Origin: Nemertoderma westbladi
Taxonomy: Eukaryota > Xenacoelomorpha > Nemertodermatida > Nemertodermatidae
Direction of reading: 5' to 3'
DNA length: 56,812 bases
Assembly (NCBI GenBank): GCA_032718475.1
Contig: JAUCBJ010007758.1
Location: 1-56,812 of the forward strand
Part shown: in pieces, positions 21,282-32,609 of the stretch
Numbering within the stretch: the stretch's first letter is position 1
Layout: the number at the start of each line of letters is the position of its first letter
Program-made: the position numbers and the translations under genes
Notes under the pieces: model-generated
What the model was told of the DNA's origin: nothing
The model's database searches: none
The model's input: the letters and a program-made list of their open reading frames with translations, nothing else

Positions 21282-22534
21282 TTAAACGCATTTGTCATTG
21301 TCACCGATGTCTGCAGCAGGATCCATAGTAGGGAACTTATCACCTCTTGTAGAATCACCACTGTCATTGCCTTCAAGAAGGCACAGCTTCTGGATGGGGC
21401 GTTGGTAGTGGCCCGATTTCGTTCGTATCGTCACAGTCCTCGCAAGTCCGTCTTTGCTTGGGTGTATGGTCACGACCCGCGCCACAGGCCAGTGAATGCG
21501 GTCTTTGAGATCTTCTTTAACTAGTACCATGTCGCCAACTGCGACGTTCCGGTAGGTGTTGTTCCATTTCCTCCTGGTCCGGAGGGTTATGAGGTACTCC
21601 CGGGCCCAAATTCTCCACCAATGCACTGCCAACGCTTGGGCCTTTTTCCAGTTTGTATGTTTCGCGATCTCGCTGGGATCCGGGAACATGGTCTCTGGGA
21701 GAACGTGGGTTTTGGGTCTCCCCAGTAGGTGGTTAGGAGTGAGGGACTCAACTGAGGCGTTCGCCATCCGGGTATTACGGCAGATTAGTCCGTGCTCTCC
21801 CGTTAATGGTGTCAATGTTATCAACGTCATTATTATCATCAACAATCTTATTAGCCACCAAATCATGGGCACGCGACAATGTCCGTCTTTGAACGTGGCC
21901 TGATCAAAAATGTTGGTACAATATTGATCTTCCTCGGACAGATTCTCGTCCTTCTCGGCAAACTCTTGGGTCTCCACATTAAAGCATCCGGTCATCTCCC
22001 GCTGGGTTCTCTCGGTTTCGAGAAATAAATCCTCATCGAGGTCTGTAGCTGAGCAATATCCCACGGAGGTTACATTCTCTTTAATCTGACATTTAGGAAG
22101 GTAGGTATAGGTGTCCGTAGTTTCCTCCTTAATGCCGCAGAGTGTCCATCCCATTATTGTTTGTTCAGCATAAAATCCATCATCCTGGTTTATAGATCGA
22201 GTGATATCTCCGGTGGGGATGTGTAGTTCCGGTGTATCAAGTCCGATCAGTAGGGTGATACGGTTCACGTCCAACTGCGGACACCTCAGGTCTACATCGT
22301 CTCGGTCCAATTGTATGAGGGGGGCGTACTCGGCTGATTGTCGGAACCGCACCCGGAGGTCTGTGTGTACCAAGGCGTTCTTGATGGTTAACTTAGCCGT
22401 TTCGTAGCCCTTCATCACTCCTTCCATCTGGAGTTGTACCTCCCCGGACTCTACTTCTCTGTTATCGGTGATGGTTTGTATGGGCCGTTTACAAGGTTCA
22501 TATTCTAGGCCGAGTTGCTCGAGGAAATCCCGGT
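21282..22534 (-). pseudogene. Pao-E pol remnant: protease-RT linker fused to the C-terminal DUF5641 region
   Basis: Continuing the frame from the protease motif upstream, this part reads through the linker after protease (IQLDRDDVDLRCPQ, LLIGLDTPELHIPTG) to the start of the RT region (FDQATFKDGHCRVP). It then jumps to SLTPNHLLGRPKTHVLPE and NVAVGDMVLVKEDL, the DUF5641 domain at the end of Pao polyproteins, ending at 21282. RT, RNase H and integrase, about 1,000 residues, are missing at this junction (near 21780-21890). It is an internally deleted fossil. It belongs to a different Pao lineage from copies A-C. Confidence 0.8.
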
Positions 22535-23969
22535 CGATGATGGTTCCGTCAGACCCGTTATCGAGGAACGCGAGTGTCGTCAAAGATTTGCCGACTCCTT
22601 GGATCCTTACTGGGATTACCTTTGCGAAAACCATGTAGCAGCGATTTATAAGATTAATCGTGGCCGAAATATTGGTTACTTGTGGTGTATCGGCGGAGAT
22701 TTTAAACGGGTTGGTTTCTCTCCGTTGGGTTGTCCGGGTTCCTTTGAAGATGTGGTTTGTTTCTCCTCTTCGCCTGGCTTCGATCCGAAAGGGGAGGGTA
22801 GTAAAATCGAAGTTCGCGGGGATGTGGAGGAGCGTGTGATGGCGTTGGTCGTTACAGACAGTACAGCATGATCTTTGGTCGCACTCCCGAACATAGTGAC
22901 CTGTTCCAAGACACCGGAAGCATCCTCGGTGTTTCATTATCGCCTCGAAGCATGGGACGAGTTCGGCGAACTGAAACTTTCTGCAGAATTTGAAATATTG
23001 AGTCATTTTCCAGCTCTTACGACTGTATAGGTCGGCACTAATGGGTTCTGATGCCGGCACAAGAAATGCTGGACTCTGCATTAGCAAATGATTCGGCGTT
23101 AATGCAACACCGTCTGGTAACATAGCTATCGGCCTCGAGTTTAGTGTATGCTCGATTTCAATGAAAGCTGTTGTTTCAATTGAGCCGATAATAGATTGAA
23201 TTCCTTTGGGAAGGCACGCATTTGATAGTACTTCAAATGCTTTAATTCCGCTTGATCAATCTCATCCTCTGTCAGAGGTTGTTTCAATTTCTGAATTCGC
23301 TCACTATTAGCGCTCATTTGTTCTCCTAAATGTTCCGAATGTTTTATACAAAGGTACGAAATATATCGGCTTAACCATGCAGTTCTTTTACAAATTGTCA
23401 GCCAAGAGGCAGACGAATTTAGTAATTTATCATAAATACTACATGGCTCTAATGCCAGCGACGGTTGTCCACTAACCAATGGAAGTTTCGAATCCAAACC
23501 CGCAGGTTTGGAAACCGAAGGCTCCATTATGTCGGTCATTTTCTGTCCGTCACTTACCAATTGTGACCGTCGTCTAGTCTGTAAGGGTGGTTTTACGTCA
23601 TAACTTACCCTTCCGGACCTAGTCGTCACGTAAGTCTGTAGGTCTGACAGGTCTCCGGGCCGCTCCAATGATTCTTCAGGCCGCTCCAATGACTCTTCAG
23701 GCCGCTCCAATGACTTGAGTTTGGCTTTCGACTTTGACTTGGAGACTTTCTCCACTTTGACTTCTGCATCTTCTGGCATCGGATTGGTCATTATCTTCAG
23801 TCGCTCTGGCCAATGTTCTGTGTCCTCGTTAGAAAATCAGGTCCATGCAACCAAAACTCCTGGGACTCTTCCTGACAGAATTCCCCCGGCATAGCACCTC
23901 TCGAAGTTATGTCGGCCGGGTTTAAAACTCCCGGACAATGTCTCTATTGTTCCTTCGTCGAGAAGTCGA
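22535..23969 (-). pseudogene. Pao-E duplicated unit, first copy (integrase core deleted)
   Basis: Minus-strand order is RNase H tail and connection (frame 23791-23141: KPPLQTRRRSQLVSDGQK and a long Lys/Ser-rich stretch), then an abrupt join at 23170-23180 to the end of integrase (MLPDGVALTPNHLLM), then a gag-type double zinc knuckle (CFRCLGTGHYVREC, CCTVCNDQRHHTLLH) and the protease start (LAFLDNGSDGTII). Nine filler bases mark the join. Compared with the second copy at 23970-26204, about 800 bp covering the HHCC and DDE parts of integrase are gone. The copies are otherwise nearly identical and share the same nonsense and frameshift lesions. Confidence 0.8.
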
Positions 23970-26282
23970 CGATGATGGTTCCGTCAGACCCGTTATCGAG
24001 GAACGCGAGTGTCGTCAAAGATTTGCCGACTCCTTGGATCCTTACTGGGATTACCTTTGCGAAAACCATGTAGCGGCGATTTATAAGATTAATCGTGGCC
24101 AAAATATTGGTTACTTGTGGTGTATCGGTGGAGATTTTAAACGGGTTGGTTTCTCTCCGTTGGGTTGTCCGGGTTCCTTTGAAGATGTGGTTTGTTTCTC
24201 CTCTTCGCCTGGCTTCGATCCGAAAGGGGAGGGTAGTAAAATCGAAGTTCGCGGGGATGTGGAGGAGCGTGTGATGGCATTGGTCGTTACAGACAGTACA
24301 GCATGATCTTTGGTCGCACTCCCGAACATAGTGACCTGTTCCAAGACACCGGAAGCATTCTCGGTGTTTCATTATCGCCTCGAAGCGTGGGACGAGTTCG
24401 GCGAACTGAAACTTTCTGCAGAATTTGAAATATTGAGTCATTTTCCAGCTCTTACGACTGTATAGGTCGGCACTAATGGGTTCTGATGCCGGCACAAGAA
24501 ATGCTGGACTCTGCATTAGCAAATGATTCGGCGTTAATGCAACACCGTCTGGTAACATAGCTATCGGCCTCGAGTTTAGTGTATGCTCGATTTCAATGAA
24601 AGCTGTGACCAGTTCGTCGTCGGTAAGTTGTTTGTTTACAGGCAATGTTTTGGCAATAGCCTGCTTTACAGAGCAAACTAAACGCTCCCAACTTCCTCCT
24701 CACCAAGGACTTTCTGGAGTATTAAATCTCCACTCTACTCTTTGCGGCAAAAGTGCTGCAGAAATTTCTTTATTCTGCGCTGCTCTATGAGCCGCGTTTA
24801 ACTCGCTATTCCCTCCGACAAAGTTTGTACCCTTGTCAGAGTAGAATGCCTTTACTAGTCCTGTCCTGGCCATAAATCTCTTTAAGGCCAGGAGCAGAGA
24901 TTTGGTCGACATGTCTGCCACACGCTCAATATGTATGGCTCTACTAGCCATGCATGTCAGTAGCAGGCCCCATCGCTTGTGGGTCAGCCGTCCACTCTTT
25001 GCCTCAATCGGACCAAAACAATCCACCCCTGTGTTCGTAAAAGGTGGGTCATATGCCTGCACTCTCGCTTCCGGGAGTTCAGCCATCTCCTGTTCCAATA
25101 CTCTGGCGTTCACCCTCTTGCAAACCAGACAGGCGTCATACATAGTGCCTACTGCCCTGCTTGGCTGCAATAGAATGAATTGCTGTCTCGCTGTCGACAA
25201 ACTCGACAAACAGTGTAACTTTCCCGCGTGATGCAACCGCTTATGTATATCCCATAGAATTGCTCTTTGCAACTCTATTGGGTGACTAGGGATTATCACT
25301 GGGAACCGAAACTGTGAGTTTATGTCGACAGTCTGGATTCTCGATCTATGACAAATTAAACCCTTATGGATTAATGGACTCCATTTTCTAAGGGGTTTAT
25401 AGAGAACTGGTCGTTGAGCCGATAATAGATTGAATTCCTTTGGGAAGGCACGCATTTGATAGTACTTCAAATGCTTTAATTCCGCTTGATCAATCTCATC
25501 CTCTGTCAGAGGTTGTTTCAATTTCTGAATTCGCTCACTATTAGCGCTCATTTGTTCTCCTAAATGTTCCGAATGTTTTATACAAAGGTACGAAATATAT
25601 CGGCTTAACCATGCAGTTCTTTTACAAATTGTCAGCCAAGAGGCAGACGAATTTAGTAATTTATCATAAATACTACATGGCTCTAATGCCAGCGACGGTT
25701 GTCCACTAACCAATGGAAGTTTCGAATCCAAACCCGCAGGTTTGGAAACCGAAGGCTCCATTATGTCGGTCATTTTCTGTCCGTCACTTACCAATTGTGA
25801 CCGTCGTCTAGTCTGTAAGGGTGGTTTTACGTCATAACTTACCCTTCCGGACCTAGTCGTCACGTAAGTCTGTAGGTCTGACAGGTCTCCGGGCCGCTCC
25901 AATGATTCTTCAGGCCGCTCCAATGACTCTTCAGGCCGCTCCAATGACTTGAGTTTGGCTTTCGACTTTGACTTGGAGACTTTCTCCACTTTGACTTCTG
26001 CATCTTCTGGCATCGGATTGGTCATTATCTTCAGTCGCTCTGGCCAATGTTCTGTGTCCTCGTTAGAAAATCAGGTCCATGCAACCAAAACTCCTGGGAC
26101 TCTTCCTGACAGAATTCCGCCGGCATAGCACCTCTCGAAGTTATGTCGGCCGGGTTTAAAACTCCCGGACAATGTCTCTATTGTTCCTTCGTCGAGAAGT
26201 CGACTATCTGAGCGCGTCTGTTGGCCACAAATGTCTTTAGTGCAATATTGTCGGCTGCAATGTATACTAACACTAAGGATGC
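23970..26282 (-). pseudogene. Pao-E duplicated unit, second copy: RNase H end, integrase, then a gag knuckle and protease start
   Basis: Homology starts at 26282 with ALKTFVANRRAQIVDFSTKE and RHCPGVLNPADITSRG, the region after RNase H in Pao elements; it holds a TAG for Trp and a frameshift near GPDFL. From 26025 the frame is open through the integrase zinc domain (HKRLHHAGK, CLVCKR), then the core Asp residues (NTGVDCFGP, YSDKGTNFVGG). A TGA at 24700-24702 replaces the second Trp of PWWGGSWERL; beyond it the same frame continues (LTDDELVTAFIEIEHTLNSR). Integrase then joins directly to a gag zinc knuckle and the protease start, and at 23970 the next unit begins. Integrase followed by gag indicates a deletion between head-to-tail elements before the tandem duplication. 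Confidence 0.8.
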
Positions 26283-27549
26283 TGTACGCGCTTTTGAAGA
26301 CCTTTAGCAGTTTAACCTGCCAAAATTTATATGTCTTTTGGTTTATAAATATACTTTAGAAGAAGACAAATATTTAATACCAATAAACACAACATTAGCA
26401 GAAGCCAGCCTAGTGCGCGTCCATTCACCCGCTGGATAATCCCGGGAGACTGGATTCTGTCGGCTTAAATTATTATTGCAGTGAAGCTTACTGTATTGTA
26501 TTATTCGATTGATCGTTAATAATTAATTTCTGACTAATATTATTTACTTTCGGGAAATATTAACAGTTCCTTTAGGACGTGGCGCTCTATCTAAGTAAAC
26601 AGAGATATGACTTATACTAATCACAACGGTAAGTCGGTAAGGCTTAAGATTCACGTATGAGGCGCATTCTTTAGGAAATGCTTAGTTATCAATCACAATC
26701 ATGCACAATACCGGTAACATACAATACCGCTCACTAATTTGCCGACCGTCAATGAATTTTATCATATATAAAGGGAATAGCAACGGACCAATGTAGTGCT
26801 TATTAAATAGCATTAAATTCACTACAAACCACAACAATATAAGTCGCAATCGCTATATATAACCCGTCTCTCTAACCTGTAGTGTATCAAGAAAATTGGG
26901 AAATTTGGGTTCTTTATATATGTTCTCCAAATGATATTCAACCAAACACAACAGTAAATAGCAGTATAATAATGTATGTTAAAAAGTAATAACAAGAAAG
27001 TATTGAATTATGAATGGAATTTTTAAGATTAGATTGGATAACAGTCATACGCTCTATAATTTAAGCCTACTAATGTTTCTTATAAAAGTATGAAACGAAT
27101 TGATTCTAGAGCCGTTGTTCCTGGCCTAGACAGCAATAACAACAAAGTATCAAGAAAAAAACAGTAAGACTGAACACACTCCTTATGATCGACCGAAAAG
27201 CTACACGTCGACAGGAAAAATCGCTCTGATTGGCTCAAGCCAAACAAAGAACCATGCGTCCAATGGCTGTTTCCATGTCAGCAACCAGCTGTTAGATGTC
27301 GTAATATGAATCATCACGGCTAAGCTATGAAAGGTATTTGCCGCATTGCAGGTTTTTTGTCTTACCATGTGCGCTAAAACACGTATATAGCAAAATGACT
27401 TTTATGTCCGTTAAAACACTTGTAACGGTACCTTGAGGGCGAGGGGAATATTTATACAGTTATAGAACCTTTTTAGAGTATTCCAGCGCCTGGGGGGAAA
27501 CTGGATTGCGAAGCAAAGGGGCCAGTTATATCCCACAGAAGCTTTTACA
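26283..27549 (-). mobile_element. 3' LTR of BEL/Pao copy B
   Basis: The LTR is 1267 bp. On the minus strand it starts TGTAAAAGCTTCTG at 27549 and ends AAAAGCGCGTACA at 26283. The left limit is confirmed independently because Pao-E coding homology begins at the very next base. The purine-rich tract preceding it (27550-27567, complement of CCGCTCCCAGAAAATGGG) is identical to that next to the LTR at 41663-42855 and is the likely polypurine tract for plus-strand priming. Confidence 0.8.
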
Positions 27550-27627
27550 CCGCTCCCAGAAAATGGGATTTGAGTCTATAAAATATACAAAATCACAGTT
27601 TCTAATATACGTAAATACTCTAAACAG

Positions 27628-29212
27628 TTAGTCTTTCTTGCGCGGACGGCGTTTACGCAGTTTTTTTAAAGCTAGCAAGAGTCCTTTTCTCTTTGGAGCG
27701 AGCCACTTTACAAGGAGGGCTATAACTCCTGGGTGAAGGGTGCAATATGATTGCATCAGAGGGTGTAGGATTATGGTCGGTGTATCCGCCAGTCGAAGTA
27801 CCGGGTTGATTGACGTCAACGTCAGGTGAGAGGGGTCTAACGGCTTTGAGAGCTCGTTTCAAGACAGCCGCTCTTACGGGTCCTTTACGAGTGGTCTGAA
27901 CGAGGGCCGTGGGTGGACCATAGGCAGTTAGAAACTTCCGGGGTTTAATGGTCCTTTCCAACTCGCGTTCGCGGGCTCGGTATTCATAAGGCTTTCGATG
28001 TACTTCCTGCAACTCGGGATGTGAGTTAACAAACAAGTCTCCATAGTCCGGATCCTGACGGATATAATTGATTAAGTTATAGGAATGAAGGTCGCTAGGA
28101 TTAACACTCCTGAGAAATTTGCGTACGAATTTAGTTGAAATACATTCTCCGACGCGCTTCAGTAGCTCGTAACTCGATATGCGTGATTTCTGTTAAACAG
28201 AAGCGAATAGATAAGGATGGAACGCATAAACTCCTTCGTAAGCGCGTCCGGGATAATAGCGATGGCGCGAATCACAATGTAAATCAGCGTTTGCTTCCCA
28301 AGCTCTGATGTAACGCAGTGTGATCATTTCATCTACGCTTTCCAAATCGTGATTAAAAGGGCAGTCGAAACTAGCATGTCCCTTTAGTTGACAATGGTGA
28401 CATTGAGTCATAAATTGAGGGCAAACCGCAAAGATATGCAGGTTATTGAGTCTGCAATATGCGCAATAAATTTCCATAGTCGGTTGTTCTTAGAAATAGG
28501 AACAGCGGACGTTGGTGTCCATGGGCGTATCGTGGTCTCTCGAGGCGCATAACCGACAACGTTGCCTAGAAACATAGTTAGCATGGCGATAATCGTACGC
28601 AGTGAGACACTGTGGGCCTTGATACCATTCTATGATGTAATCGTTGTCGCTGGTCCGGGGCGCGATAGGCTGAATCTCTTCAGATTCTAGACATATTGGT
28701 TCGTCTTCCAAGTGCATAGTGGAAGTGGGCGTGTCTGTCTCTTCAGGTGGACCTATCGTCTGAATTTCCACGACAGAATAACCTGTGGGGATTCGAGGTC
28801 TTTGTATAACTGAGGAGTGCAAGTTCGATATACAAATCTCTTGGAAAATGGCGAATCCAGCGCTATCCAACTTCTCTGCAGCTGAGTTTCTTAGGCTGAG
28901 TTTGGTCAAAGTGCGGTCTTTAAATTGGCTATCCACGTTGCGAAACGGGGTTAAAAATCGCCGGAAACATTCGAAACGGATGAATTTATTATGTTCATCT
29001 AGCTTAGCGAGTTTGGTCCCAAGTATTAATGGATGGGCACGTATAGTACGACTGCACACATCGGCTAGCCAACCGGCAAGTGCGGTGTTTTCAAAGATCG
29101 TGTATATAGCTAAGGAGGGACGGAGTGGAACACTCATGAAGCTATACACGGCGCCAGGTGCGGTCAATGGTCCATCAAAGTATAATCGAGAATAATGGTC
29201 TCCGTATACCTG
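27628..29212 (-). pseudogene. Third gene of copy B, C-terminal part: exonuclease-like domain, two zinc knuckles, basic tail
   Basis: One frame stays open from about 29211 to 27653 except for TAA codons at 28490-28492 and 28193-28195. It reads RLYFDGPLTAPG, then ALAGWLADVC, PLILGTKLAKLD and RNVDSQFKDR, in the order of the exonuclease motifs of the 17665-20032 gene; the motif I Glu is not evident, so activity is doubtful. A Cys pair (CRLC), then CAYCRLNNLHIFAVC and CHHCQLKGHASFDC (second exactly CCHC) follow and align with the knuckles of that gene. The tail is strongly basic: a one-base run-length change in TTTTTTT shifts the frame, after which KKLRKRRPRKKD precedes the stop at 27628. The gene ends about 80 bp before the 3' LTR. 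Confidence 0.6.
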
Positions 29213-31172
29213 TTAATACATCTAGATTCCAATGGACTAATCGAGTTTTAATAAATCCATTGAGGTTATAAGGAGTTTCTATATCTTTCTCGATTCGCGA
29301 AATGTTATATGGTTTTCTAAATGAGTTTACCTTTACTAACTGATCCAGATGTTTCTGCAATTGTTCGAGTTCGACAATGTCTAGAGGATTTATTAGTGGT
29401 AGAAACTTTAAATCATGTGTCGGGTCTTCTGGTTTTACCATATAATATTGAGTCAGATTAACGTAATAAGGGTGGTCTTTAATCCCGTAAAACGAGTTCT
29501 GTAAAGGTCTAGCGCGTATGTTGACATCGTGTACCATACGACGGACAAGATCCGCTCGATTGTCCGGAGGTTCAACGAGTATACTGTCAACACGAGCGGC
29601 CTCGATCGGTGGACGCTGTAACATAGGGGCGTCAGCGATAAGGTTTTGCGATCCTGTACTGATATCAACCGGTTGAGGTTGTATCGTCGCGAAGAGCTTG
29701 TCTCCGAAATGTGGGATCATAGAGGGATGACGAACGGTTTTAGAGTAGAGGTCCGTCATGAGAATTTGAGCTTCAGGTTGGGCTAAAGCGGCTTCTTCTC
29801 TTTCTTCCAGTTTCGTGTGTTTCTCTTCGATTAGATTTTCTTCTGCTTGTCTCTGTAAGCGTTCATCTAAAAATTCTTGTAGAGAATACGTGCGTCCAAG
29901 CTCGATGTCTTCCTCAAGGTTTTGGATTTCTCTATCTAATTGTGGCAAGGCTAACTCCTTCACCGATTGGACTTGTTGTTGTAATTTACGTTTCTCTAAA
30001 CAATCTTGTGTTCCCTTTCCGATTTTCTGTCGAATGGCGTCTAAAGCGTTTCTTATAACACTCTCCTCGACTTCCATGGCGGGTTGTATCGGGTTTAATC
30101 CTGGACGATTGTAAGGATCAAAGGGCGATATTAGCTGCCCGCGTCCCAATCCGGCTAAGTAGGATGGGCGGATGTCTAACGAACCCACTACCGGAGCACC
30201 ACCGATTAGTTGTTCGGGTAACACTAAGTCTTTGAACAGGGAATATAGTTTGGGAGGATCAGTGATACTGTTAGGATGAAGAGTTTGAGGTCTCACTAGG
30301 GAATGAGGAGGCCTGACCGAGTATTCCGGAACTCTGATCATGGGTTTATTCAGTGATCGTTTAAGACGAGCGATCGTGGGCGGTACGTCAAACAGGTTTC
30401 GCTCGAAACTCCCGTAAGTGTAACGCGTAAAACTATGTTTAGCGCAACGTCTCCGTGGATGTTTATGTCTTTCAATTTGTTGGTTGGGTCTAGGGCATTT
30501 GTCGCAATAATACCAAAGACGCACATCCTGTAGAGGAAACGCGGGTGATCGTTCTCCAGTTTTGCAGTATTCTTCCATTTGTTCAAAACTATCCGGGATA
30601 ACAGGTAGTGGACGATCGGCGGTAAGATACATCATAGTGAAATAGAGCCGTTTGAGTTCTACTACAGGGTCGTGATGGATACCTTGAGGATATCGAGTCT
30701 CTAAGTTCTGCTGACTAGCGACGTTGAGATAGGTTTCTCTCAAAAACTCTAAGTATTCGTTGAAGTCGATGCGTTTATCCGGTTCTTCAACGTTTTCTCT
30801 TTCTAGTCTATTACGAATAGAATTTTCGTGATCTATTCTCGGTTTATCGTTACGACTCCGCTGGGTATGATATTTAAATAGAACCATTTCCCTTTCTGTA
30901 TCTACATCGTCCGTATCATGTAAGTCGATAGGATGGCCGGTCGTTAGGAAGTCCATATACGTACCATTACGATTCGTATAGCGAGTGGTGAATTTTCGAT
31001 AGTCCAATTCACGCGCAAGTTGCTCTTGGGACATCGGCGGTTCGATATAACGACCATCGTCCTCCGTAATGGTTGGATCGGCTTCACCGCGTATTAAGCT
31101 ATCCACAAATGCTTGTAAAGGTAGAGTATATCGCTCCCTAATACCAAGATCATCTTCTATCAACTCCGTCAT
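29175..31172 (-). CDS. Third gene of copy B, N-terminal part (665 aa), in the env position
   Basis: The ATG at 31172 opens MTELIEDDLGIRERYTLPLQ; the same start is conserved in the copy C relic (44552). A Cys/His cluster (C223, C226, H236, H238, C243, H246) could bind zinc. Residues about 385-480 are rich in Glu, Lys, Leu and Gln and predict a coiled coil. The C-terminal hundred residues (NPLDIVELEQLQKHLDQL onward) resemble the N terminus of the 17665-20032 gene, which sits just before its exonuclease-like domain. The frame ends at 29175; the homologous reading continues in the +1 frame. I see no signal peptide, transmembrane helix or fusion peptide, so this is not an envelope protein. The function is unknown; nucleic-acid binding is likely from the linked knuckles. 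Confidence 0.6.
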   Translation of the reverse strand: MTELIEDDLGIRERYTLPLQAFVDSLIRGEADPTITEDDGRYIEPPMSQEQLARELDYRKFTTRYTNRNGTYMDFLTTGHPIDLHDTDDVDTEREMVLFKYHTQRSRNDKPRIDHENSIRNRLERENVEEPDKRIDFNEYLEFLRETYLNVASQQNLETRYPQGIHHDPVVELKRLYFTMMYLTADRPLPVIPDSFEQMEEYCKTGERSPAFPLQDVRLWYYCDKCPRPNQQIERHKHPRRRCAKHSFTRYTYGSFERNLFDVPPTIARLKRSLNKPMIRVPEYSVRPPHSLVRPQTLHPNSITDPPKLYSLFKDLVLPEQLIGGAPVVGSLDIRPSYLAGLGRGQLISPFDPYNRPGLNPIQPAMEVEESVIRNALDAIRQKIGKGTQDCLEKRKLQQQVQSVKELALPQLDREIQNLEEDIELGRTYSLQEFLDERLQRQAEENLIEEKHTKLEEREEAALAQPEAQILMTDLYSKTVRHPSMIPHFGDKLFATIQPQPVDISTGSQNLIADAPMLQRPPIEAARVDSILVEPPDNRADLVRRMVHDVNIRARPLQNSFYGIKDHPYYVNLTQYYMVKPEDPTHDLKFLPLINPLDIVELEQLQKHLDQLVKVNSFRKPYNISRIEKDIETPYNLNGFIKTRLVHWNLDVLTGIRRPLFSIIL

Positions 31173-32609
31173 ATCTGCTATCTGAGTTTATTAATATCAA
31201 ATAAGTTTGTATTTAGGCGAGCGGGCGTCGCTGCCTACTTTTCTTTGCCCCCGGACAGTGGGATTCTCAGCGCCGATGTACCGTCGTCGCGGTGTTTACG
31301 CCAACATGTAGCAACAGCACGACAACGATAACCGGCACAAGTCACTCCACTGTCCGTCCCAAAGGCTTGGATCCACTTAGGTTCTTTCTATAGGAGAGTT
31401 GGGCTATTTTTACAATTGCGACTAGCTACTGTAAACATACTTTAGCAGTAACAACATTCACCTATAAACGCACAAATTCCACACAACTGTCAACAACTGC
31501 ACACACACAGGCCATTTGTCCGTTAGTCAGTGCCTTCCAGAATGTCACTTTATTACTGTGTATCCTTGGATACTAACAGTGTGCTATGTTCTCTATGCTA
31601 GGCAATGGGACAAGCTTTCTATTGTTCTTTTAACTTGCTTCTAATTCTAGCGTGGGTGTTGCTATGGTGACATTATGGAATGCTAGCGGTAGAATTAGGG
31701 TAATTCTCATGCGTACAGATCTGGGATGCTATTTAATAATAATTCTTTAATTGTCAATATCCTCTTTATGCATGATTTTATTAATTTTATCGGCTATTGA
31801 CTATATGTTGGATTTTCTCGCACTCTAATACACTCAATAGGATGAATCTCCGCTCCCATGATCTATTAATTAATGGAATTTTGGGAATGTTATAATTGTA
31901 CAAAAAAACAATTTATGAAATTCATTTAAAAATATGAATTTAAATTTATTCCCGTGAATTTTATTATTTGATGTTAAAATTGACACAATTTGATTCCAGA
32001 GCAGGTCTGGGGACATAGGATCCTTAATTCTATGAAATTTGTCTTTTAAGAGTATCGAGAAGTGCTACGATATCTTAATCGACTAGAATTGTTAACGGAT
32101 CTGAATTTTACAGATTTTAATAAATATTAAATTAATATTTAAGATGGGCACCGATTTATTCCAGAACTTGTCTGGGGACGTTAACCATTGATTCTAGAAT
32201 TTGTCTTTCAAGTATATCGGTGGGTGCCGCGATATCTTAATCGACTAGAATTACAGATGGTCAAAAGGTTTAACAGATTTATTTGCGTTTTACGCTACTG
32301 TTAGAGGGACATCACGCTACTATATGTATTATTTAATATAAGGTAGAAGAGCAATATCGCACGAAGCAATGTCAGTGTGAAGAGGCAAGTCGTTTCCAAG
32401 GTCTACCCAGAGCTTGGTTTAGCCGAGACACGAGGATCTGAACTTTGCATTCCTAATACTCTGCCTACCAATAATACTTGAATATAGTAGTGGCTTTATT
32501 GTACTTTAATAAGTACGGACATTTCATCTTACTGTAGTCACGTATTTATAATATGATACGTACAGTAAGGAAAGAGAAAAAATTATTTCTCGCCGTCGCA
32601 CTAAGTATA
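31173..32609 (-). other. Conserved spacer between pol and third gene (copy B)
   Basis: This 1.4-kb non-coding stretch matches 44553-46075 (copy C) along its length, so it belongs to the element. It contains two related ~165-bp blocks (GTCTGGGGAC at 32005 and 32170; GATATCTTAATCGACTAGAA at 32069 and 32231). It could carry a promoter or splice acceptor for the third gene, but no site can be proven from sequence alone. Confidence 0.6.

Noticed and set aside
21556-22871. Plus-strand frames of 68-122 aa
   Set aside because: They are shadows of the Pao-E pol remnant on the minus strand; the duplicated frame at 23938-24306 simply follows the tandem duplication.
29175-31172. Third gene as a retroviral envelope, because of its position
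   Set aside because: No signal peptide, furin-like site, fusion peptide or transmembrane segment; it is followed by zinc knuckles and a basic tail instead.
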